Assembly: GCA_035528995.1 (NCBI GenBank) | Contig: DATKXO010000293.1 | Span: 1-17,787 of the forward strand | Length of the DNA stretch: 17,787 nt | Reading direction: 5' to 3' | From: DATKXO01 sp035528995 | Lineage (GTDB): Bacteria; Planctomycetota; Phycisphaerae; UBA1845 | In this document: piece by piece, positions 13,336 to 17,787 of the stretch | How the letters are laid out: each line of letters begins with the position of its first letter | Position numbering within the stretch: position 1 is the stretch's first letter | Notes under the pieces: model-generated | Databases searched by the model: none | Told to the model about the DNA's origin: nothing | Seen by the model: the letters and a program-made list of their open reading frames with translations, nothing else | Program-made: the position numbers and the translations under genes

Positions 13336-14189
13336 GACCCGGCCCCCTCCCGTTGACGCCGGCGGGCGTCGTGCCCGGCGATCCGCCCGGTCTTGTGCAC
13401 GATCTGTTGAATCAGCCGCCGGCCCCCGGCCCTGAACCTGTCCCTGCCCAGATAGACCCGCAGAAAGCGCAGCCGATCCCCCACCGTCGCGCTCCCCGCC
13501 GGTGTCGAGTAGTTCAACGATGCCAGATCCTTCACCACCCAGCGCCGCCGCAGCCATCGCGGCCGGAACACCCGCGCCAGGTCGATCAGCCGGAACGCAA
13601 ACTGATCCCCCGTCGCCTCCATGAAAACATGCGACAGATACAGGTCGCGGTGCACAAGCCCGCTCCGGTGAAACCGCGCCACGAACCGCGCCAACTCTTC
13701 CACCAACTCGCGCGACCACCTGCCCGGTTCACGCACGACGTAACGCTCCAGCGATTCACCCGCAACCTCGGCCGTCACCAGCACGCTGCGACGCTCCCAC
13801 GCGCCGGCCATCTCCTCGCCGACGGCCACCGCCCTGACGCACGCAACGCCGGCCGCCGCCACCTCACGCATCCGCTCCCACTCGATCCGGGCCGTCCCGC
13901 ACCGCACACAGCCCGACAGCATCCGCCGCAACTGCTGCCCCATCGGCGGCGACGTATAGCGCTTCAAATACAACGTACCCGCACCGGGAAGCTCGAACCG
14001 CATCCGCTCGCGCCACGACGGCAACGTAGCCTTGTCCAGCAACTCCCCCTTCGAGTAGGCGAACAGACCCGCCACACTGTCGAGCCCGGCGCCCGCCAGC
14101 GCCGCTGCATAAGACTCGTCCATCAGCAGGCCGCCGCCCTTCTCGACCGCGCCCATCTCCCGATCCGCGGATGTAGCCAACTCGTTCAC
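13332..14189 (-). CDS. LPS core kinase, WaaP/InaA family
   Basis: A 285-aa member of the protein-kinase-like WaaP (RfaP) family that phosphorylates heptose or Kdo in the LPS inner core at the cytosolic face of the membrane. It shows Lys76 in GTLYLKRY (ATP-binding lysine), the catalytic loop HRDLYLSH at 180-187 (Asp182) and LIDLARV (Asp203) in place of DFG. Start GTG 14189 overlaps the waaF stop by 4 nt; an internal ATG at residue 23 (MDESYAAALAG) is also possible, since the first 22 residues look dispensable. Its stop overlaps the next gene. Whether the substrate is heptose or Kdo cannot be told. Confidence 0.88.
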   Translation of the reverse strand: MNELATSADREMGAVEKGGGLLMDESYAAALAGAGLDSVAGLFAYSKGELLDKATLPSWRERMRFELPGAGTLYLKRYTSPPMGQQLRRMLSGCVRCGTARIEWERMREVAAAGVACVRAVAVGEEMAGAWERRSVLVTAEVAGESLERYVVREPGRWSRELVEELARFVARFHRSGLVHRDLYLSHVFMEATGDQFAFRLIDLARVFRPRWLRRRWVVKDLASLNYSTPAGSATVGDRLRFLRVYLGRDRFRAGGRRLIQQIVHKTGRIAGHDARRRQREGAGS

Positions 14190-15280
14190 GTCGCCTCGAC
14201 CGGTCGCCGCGCCAACAGCTCGTCCGCCGCCGCCGCAACCATCTCCACCGTCACGCCCGTCATGCAGCACAGTTCCTGCGGCGGGTCCAGTGGACAGACC
14301 TTCTTCTGACACGGCCCGCAATCCACGCTGACCGACACTTTGCGCTCCCGCGGATACTCTGTGTCCGTCCACCCCGGATGCGTCGGACCGAAGATCGTCA
14401 CCACCGCAACCTTGAACGCCTTGGCGATGTGCCGCGGCCCCGTGTCGTTGTTGATCAGCAGATCGCACCGACGGATCAGCGACTTGAACTCGCCCAGCGT
14501 CGTGACCGGCTCGTCAAACACAGCGGCCTCACCCCGCACCAGGCCCGCGATCCGCCGGGCGATCGCCTCTTCACCCGGTGCGCAGGAGATCACCACCCCC
14601 GCCCCGTGCGTCTCGATCAGCCGGTCCGCCAACTCCGCGAACCGCTCCGGCAGCCACAGCTTGCTCGACCCGAACGACGCCCCCGGACTGATCACCACCA
14701 GCGGCCGCCGCCCGCCCAGCCCCGCTTCCGACAGCCGCCGTTCAACCGCCGCGTCATCGCCCGCGTCGGTGAACAGCTCCAACTCGTCACCCGGCGGGTC
14801 GCACCCCAGGTGCTCGGCCAGCTTCCCGTAGTAATCCACCATGCGGGTGACGGCGATCGCTCCATTGACCCGCGTCACCGGCAGCCGGTCCGTCAGAAGC
14901 CATCCCCGCCCGTCGCGGTCATATCCGATCCGCCGCCGCACGCCCGCCAGCCGCGCCAGCAACGCCGACCGGAACGAGTTCGTCAGCAGAGCGGCCCAAT
15001 CGAACCGCCGCCTCCGCAGATCGGCCGCCAGGGCAAACAACTCCCGCCCTCGGCCGTGCTCGCGCTTCGGCTCCCAGTGCACCAGGTCATCGTTCCAGCC
15101 GCTCCCCGCGATCAGGTCATCCAACACCGGGCGCCCGCAGAACATGATCGACGCCTCCGGGTATCGCCTGCGCAGAGCGCGCAGCGTCGGCGTGGCCATC
15201 ACGAAATCGCCTACCCAACTCGGCAGCACGACCAGGATGCGCCCCGGTTCATCGTCCGCGATGTGCTTCGTTCGACCCAC
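14186..15280 (-). CDS. waaF: LPS heptosyltransferase (WaaF-like, GT9)
   Basis: A 364-aa GT9 glycosyltransferase that adds ADP-heptose to the LPS inner core. The N-terminus RILVVLPSWVGDFVMATP has the conserved Asp25. The C-terminal donor site has NNDTGPRHIAKAF (277-289) and GPTHPGWT (298-305), followed by the Cys-rich tail DCGPCQKKVCP typical of WaaF (C321, C324, C329). A WaaC-like role is less likely given that tail. The GTG at 15280 lacks a ribosome site, which fits the leaderless promoter just upstream. It is the first gene of the operon. Confidence 0.93.
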   Translation of the reverse strand: MGRTKHIADDEPGRILVVLPSWVGDFVMATPTLRALRRRYPEASIMFCGRPVLDDLIAGSGWNDDLVHWEPKREHGRGRELFALAADLRRRRFDWAALLTNSFRSALLARLAGVRRRIGYDRDGRGWLLTDRLPVTRVNGAIAVTRMVDYYGKLAEHLGCDPPGDELELFTDAGDDAAVERRLSEAGLGGRRPLVVISPGASFGSSKLWLPERFAELADRLIETHGAGVVISCAPGEEAIARRIAGLVRGEAAVFDEPVTTLGEFKSLIRRCDLLINNDTGPRHIAKAFKVAVVTIFGPTHPGWTDTEYPRERKVSVSVDCGPCQKKVCPLDPPQELCCMTGVTVEMVAAAADELLARRPVEAT

Positions 15281-15286
15281 GATGCA

Positions 15287-15315
15287 ATTCTATCTGCGAC
15301 CACATACCCCCACAA
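15287..15315 (-). promoter_or_regulatory. Predicted leaderless promoter of the waaF operon
   Basis: Minus strand: TTGTGG (15310-15315), 17 nt, TAGAAT (15287-15292), then only 6 nt to the GTG of waaF. Transcription starting 7 nt past the -10 box would begin at the start codon itself. No ribosome site is present. Confidence 0.5.
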
Positions 15316-15383
15316 CGCCGCCCGCAGGCCGCCTGAAGCGCAGCGCAACAGCCCACAACGCCACCACCAACACCGCCGCCCGG

Positions 15384-15418
15384 TCTCAATCTCCAATCTC
15401 CAATCCCCAATCCCCAAT
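15384..15418. repeat. Five tandem heptamers of the YCYCAAT type
   Basis: TCTCAAT, CTCCAAT, CTCCAAT, CCCCAAT, CCCCAAT in a row between waaF and icd. On the minus strand this reads as ATTGGGG/ATTGGAG units. It may vary in copy number by slippage. It sits upstream of the icd promoter, in about 300 bp of otherwise non-coding DNA. Confidence 0.8.
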
Positions 15419-15440
15419 GCCCCCTCCTGCCTCTCCCGCG

Positions 15441-15469
15441 TTGACACTCCAACGCCCCACCGCTAGCAT
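15441..15469 (+). promoter_or_regulatory. sigma70-type promoter of icd
   Basis: A perfect TTGACA (15441-15446), an exact 17-nt spacer, and TAGCAT (15464-15469, 4 of 6). Transcription would begin near 15476, leaving a leader of about 120 nt before the icd ATG. Confidence 0.6.
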
Positions 15470-15506
15470 CGCTTCTTCCGTTAACGACCTTCTTGTGCGT
15501 TGGAGT
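15446..15506. promoter_or_regulatory. 10-bp inverted repeat spanning the icd promoter
   Basis: ACTCCAACGC (15446-15455) and GCGTTGGAGT (15497-15506) are perfect inverted copies; the first lies in the promoter spacer, the second in the leader, centred 51 nt apart (about five helix turns). This could be a paired operator for a looping repressor. Further on, GTTCGC-TGAAG-GCGAAC (15546-15562) forms a leader hairpin about 35 nt before the ATG. Confidence 0.45.
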
Positions 15507-15597
15507 CCACGAGAGGGTGACCAGGTTCGCGTAGGGCCGGTGTAGTTCGCTGAAGGCGAACGAAACCACCACCCAAACCAAAAGAGTGAACGAGACC

Positions 15598-16911
15598 ATG
15601 ACCCCAGCATTCGAACACCTCACCCCGCCGACCACCGGCGAGAGAATCCGCATGACCGACGCCGGCCTCTCCGTGCCGGACAAACCCGTCATCCCCTTCA
15701 TCGAGGGCGACGGCACCGGCCCCGACATCTGGCGGGCCACCGTCCGAGTCCTCGACGCCGCCGTCCGGAAGGCCTACGGCTCCAACCGCAAGATCGCCTG
15801 GTTCGAGGTCTTCGCCGGCCAGAAGTCCTACGACAAGTACGGAACCTGGCTGCCCAACGACACCGTGACCGCCATCCGCGAATACCTGGTGGCCATCAAG
15901 GGCCCCTTGACCACCCCGGTTGGCGGCGGCTTCCGCTCCCTGAACGTCACCCTCCGCCAGATGTTGGACCTCTACGTCTGCCTGCGCCCCGTGCGCTACT
16001 TCCAGGGCGTCCCCTCACCGGTCAAGCAGCCCGAGCTGGTCGACATGGTCATCTTCCGCGAGAACGCCGAGGACATCTACGCCGGCATCGAGTGGGAGGC
16101 CGGCACCCCCGAGTGCCGCAAGGTCATCGCCTTCCTGCAGGACGCCATGGGCGTCAAGCAGATCCGTTTCCCCGAGACCTCCGGCATCGGCGTCAAGCCC
16201 GTCAGCGAGGAGGGCTCCAAGCGACTCGTCCGCGCCGCTATCGACTACGCCCTGGCCAACAAGCGAAAGAGCGTCACCTTCGTCCACAAGGGCAACATCA
16301 TGAAGTTCACCGAGGGCGCCTTCCGAGACTGGGGTTACCAGGTCGCCGACACCGAGTACGCCGACCATACCTACTCCTGGACACGTTGGGAGAAGACCAA
16401 GAAAGCAAAGGGCGAGGAGGCCGCCAACGCCGAGCAGGAGAAGGCACTCGCCGCCGGCCGAATCCTCGTCAAGGACGCCATCGCCGACATCGCCCTCCAG
16501 CAGGTCCTCACCAGGGCCAACGAGTTCGACATCATCGCCACCATGAACCTCAACGGTGACTACATCTCCGACGCCCTCGCCGCACAGGTCGGCGGGATCG
16601 GCATCGCCCCCGGCGCGAACATCAACTACGACACCGGCCACGGCCTGTTCGAGGCCACCCACGGCACCGCCCCCAAGTACGCCAACCTGGACAAGGTCAA
16701 CCCCGGCTCCCTGACCCTGAGCGGCGAACTGATGCTCCGCTACATGGGCTGGACCGAGGCCGCCGACCTGGTCATCAAGGGCATGAACGGAGCCATCACC
16801 GCCCGAACCGTAACCTACGACTTCGAGCGCCTGATCCGCCGAGAGGGCGGCCAGGCCACCCTCCTAAAAAGCAGCGAATTCGGAGACGCCCTGATCAAGC
16901 ACATGACCTGA
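15598..16911 (+). CDS. icd: Isocitrate dehydrogenase (NADP+)
   Basis: A 437-aa TCA-cycle enzyme that converts isocitrate to 2-oxoglutarate and CO2, close in pattern to E. coli Icd. The substrate site is intact: Ser114 and Asn116 in RSLN, Arg120, Arg130, Arg154, Tyr161, Lys231, Asp293, Asp321 and Asp325. The NADP-type residues are Lys360/Tyr361 in HGTAPKYA and Tyr407/Arg411 in TYDFERL. RSLN with Ser114 is the site that AceK phosphorylates in E. coli; no AceK is in view. Residues 262-288 (RWEKTKKAKGEEAANAEQEK) form a charged insertion relative to E. coli. ATG 15598 is preferred to an in-frame GTG at 15586; a later ATG at 15652 is also possible. A single-gene transcript is likely. Confidence 0.96.
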   Translation: MTPAFEHLTPPTTGERIRMTDAGLSVPDKPVIPFIEGDGTGPDIWRATVRVLDAAVRKAYGSNRKIAWFEVFAGQKSYDKYGTWLPNDTVTAIREYLVAIKGPLTTPVGGGFRSLNVTLRQMLDLYVCLRPVRYFQGVPSPVKQPELVDMVIFRENAEDIYAGIEWEAGTPECRKVIAFLQDAMGVKQIRFPETSGIGVKPVSEEGSKRLVRAAIDYALANKRKSVTFVHKGNIMKFTEGAFRDWGYQVADTEYADHTYSWTRWEKTKKAKGEEAANAEQEKALAAGRILVKDAIADIALQQVLTRANEFDIIATMNLNGDYISDALAAQVGGIGIAPGANINYDTGHGLFEATHGTAPKYANLDKVNPGSLTLSGELMLRYMGWTEAADLVIKGMNGAITARTVTYDFERLIRREGGQATLLKSSEFGDALIKHMT

Positions 16912-16918
16912 CCCGCTG

Positions 16919-16927
16919 TGGTATAAT
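16919..16927 (+). promoter_or_regulatory. Extended -10 promoter giving a leaderless Uma2 transcript
   Basis: TGGTATAAT: a perfect TATAAT (16922-16927) with the TGn extension, starting 8 nt after the icd stop. Six bases later comes the ATG at 16934, so the predicted start of transcription is the A of the start codon. No -35 hexamer is evident, which the TGn extension can compensate for. Confidence 0.6.
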
Positions 16928-16933
16928 GTTTGT

Positions 16934-17506
16934 ATGATCCGCGCCTCCACAACACCGGCCCGTTTGCACTTCAGCCGCGCCGACTACCACCGTATGGCCG
17001 AGACGGGTATCATCCCGCCTGACGCCCGGGTCGAGCTGTTGGACGGCGAGATCATCCACATGAGTCCCATCGGTCCGCGACACGGTGCCATTGTCGACCG
17101 GCTGTCGGCCTTCTTCACCCCACGTGTCGCCGGCCGGGCCATCTGCCGCGTGCAGGGCTCGATCGCCCTGACTGAGACCACCGAACCCCAGCCGGACCTG
17201 GTCCTCCTGAAGCACCGAGACGACTTCTACGCTTCCGGTCACCCCGCCCCCCACGATGTCCTCCTGGTGATCGAGGTGGCCGAGACGTCGATCGAGCACG
17301 ATCGTGTCAACAAACTCCGGCTGTACGCCCAGGCCGGCATCCCGGAGTACTGGGTCTTCGATCTGGCCCGCAATGTCCTGATCGTCCACCGCAACCCCAC
17401 CGGCCAGACCTACGCCTCCGTGCAAGAGCACGACCGCTCAGCCCGCATCAGCCCCCAGGCCTTCCCCGACCACGTGATTGATCTCAATGAGATTCTATCG
17501 TCCTAA
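16934..17506 (+). CDS. Uma2-family (DUF820) PD-(D/E)XK nuclease-like protein
   Basis: A 190-aa protein of the Uma2 family, which is abundant in cyanobacteria and planctomycetes. The restriction-endonuclease-like core is seen: Glu34 in RVELLDGEI, Asp88 in EPQPDLVLL, Glu114 in LLVIEVAETS, and Lys127 in DRVNKLRLYAQAGIPEYWVFDL, which is the family hallmark block. Catalytic activity and target are unknown for most members; a role in mobile or repair functions is often guessed. The ATG is not preceded by a ribosome site, in line with the leaderless promoter. Its stop lies at 17504-17506. Confidence 0.93.
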   Translation: MIRASTTPARLHFSRADYHRMAETGIIPPDARVELLDGEIIHMSPIGPRHGAIVDRLSAFFTPRVAGRAICRVQGSIALTETTEPQPDLVLLKHRDDFYASGHPAPHDVLLVIEVAETSIEHDRVNKLRLYAQAGIPEYWVFDLARNVLIVHRNPTGQTYASVQEHDRSARISPQAFPDHVIDLNEILSS

Positions 17507-17634
17507 AGCCACCAGTCGCAGGCGGGGCCACAGACTCGCCCCCCGCGCTTGCGTGCAATGCCCTGTTCGCCACAATACGCACCGTTGACGTCGGCCCCCA
17601 ACAGTCGCCCCGTCCCAGCCACGATCGGCCCACC

Positions 17635-17787
17635 ATGAAACACAAGACCCTCTTCCGAATGCTACTCAAGCTCGTGGGCGTGCTCATCTTTGCCGACGGC
17701 GCACCTCAGATGATTGTCGCGTTGGGTTGGATCGTTGACTGGATGCAGGGCGGTACATCCCCTGGTAGTTGGTCTACCGTCGTCTGG
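17635..17787 (+). CDS. Start of a small membrane protein (partial)
   Basis: ATG 17635 opens a frame of 51 codons that runs off the right edge. It reads MKHKTLFRMLLKLVGVLIFA, then DGAPQMIVALGWIVDWMQGG. A basic start followed by two hydrophobic runs suggests a membrane protein. No family can be assigned from the visible part. The 128 bp between it and the Uma2 gene holds no other gene; TTGACG at 17584 could be a -35 box but has no good -10 partner. Confidence 0.6.
   Translation, partial: MKHKTLFRMLLKLVGVLIFADGAPQMIVALGWIVDWMQGGTSPGSWSTVVW

Noticed and set aside
13336..13719. N-terminal extension of the glycosyltransferase
   Set aside because: It lies wholly inside the kinase gene, and the GTG at 13335 forms a GTGA overlap and matches the family start.
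17522..17550. GC-rich inverted repeat after the Uma2 gene as a terminator
   Set aside because: Only about 6 bp pair around a 13-nt loop and no T-run follows.

Overview
This is a GC-rich window, densely coded in its outer parts, from a Gram-negative bacterium. An LPS-core operon (heptosyltransferase, Kdo/heptose kinase-like protein, WaaG-like glycosyltransferase), a MoxR/DUF58/von Willebrand factor A (VWA) operon, many small palindromic repeats, a REP-associated transposase and a PIN toxin module of a type common in environmental bacteria together suggest Planctomycetota (Phycisphaerae-like). That placement is an inference from protein style; no rRNA or other decisive marker is present.

Region 1 (1-5262, minus strand) is a tight operon in the order moxR, DUF58, a lipobox protein with a DUF4381-like tail, VWA-A and VWA-B. 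The start of a sixth, probably secreted, gene runs off the left edge. It is the chaperone plus VWA type of system related to the Bat (aerotolerance) operons.

Region 2 (5263-9461) is accessory DNA. It holds an intergenic segment duplicated from the end of the sensor/regulator gene at 9.5 kb, and a RAYT (REP-associated tyrosine transposase) with REP-like hairpins on both sides. Next come a hicB antitoxin, a decayed hicA and an intact PIN toxin/antitoxin pair. About 600 bp of gene-free, palindrome-rich DNA follows, then a lower-GC two-gene unit (secreted PDZ protein plus a 78-aa protein). It ends in more CCCTTGAC-type inverted repeats and an ABC ATPase stub cut just after its Walker A motif.

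Region 3 (9492-11292, minus strand) is one large signalling protein: degenerate N-terminal receiver, PAS, GAF, a pseudo-DHp that lacks the phospho-acceptor histidine, and an intact C-terminal receiver. A TATAAT box lies just upstream.

Region 4 (11468-15280, minus strand) is a four-gene unit waaF-waaP-waaG-plsY. Every junction is a 4-bp start/stop overlap, so LPS core assembly is physically linked to phospholipid acyl transfer. Its promoter appears to give a leaderless mRNA.

Region 5 (15281-17787, plus strand) has the divergent NADP-type isocitrate dehydrogenase (icd) with a good sigma70-type promoter and a leader of about 120 nt. It is followed by a Uma2-family nuclease-like gene, again with a predicted leaderless promoter, and the start of a small membrane protein cut by the right edge. 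No rRNA, tRNA or CRISPR array was seen.
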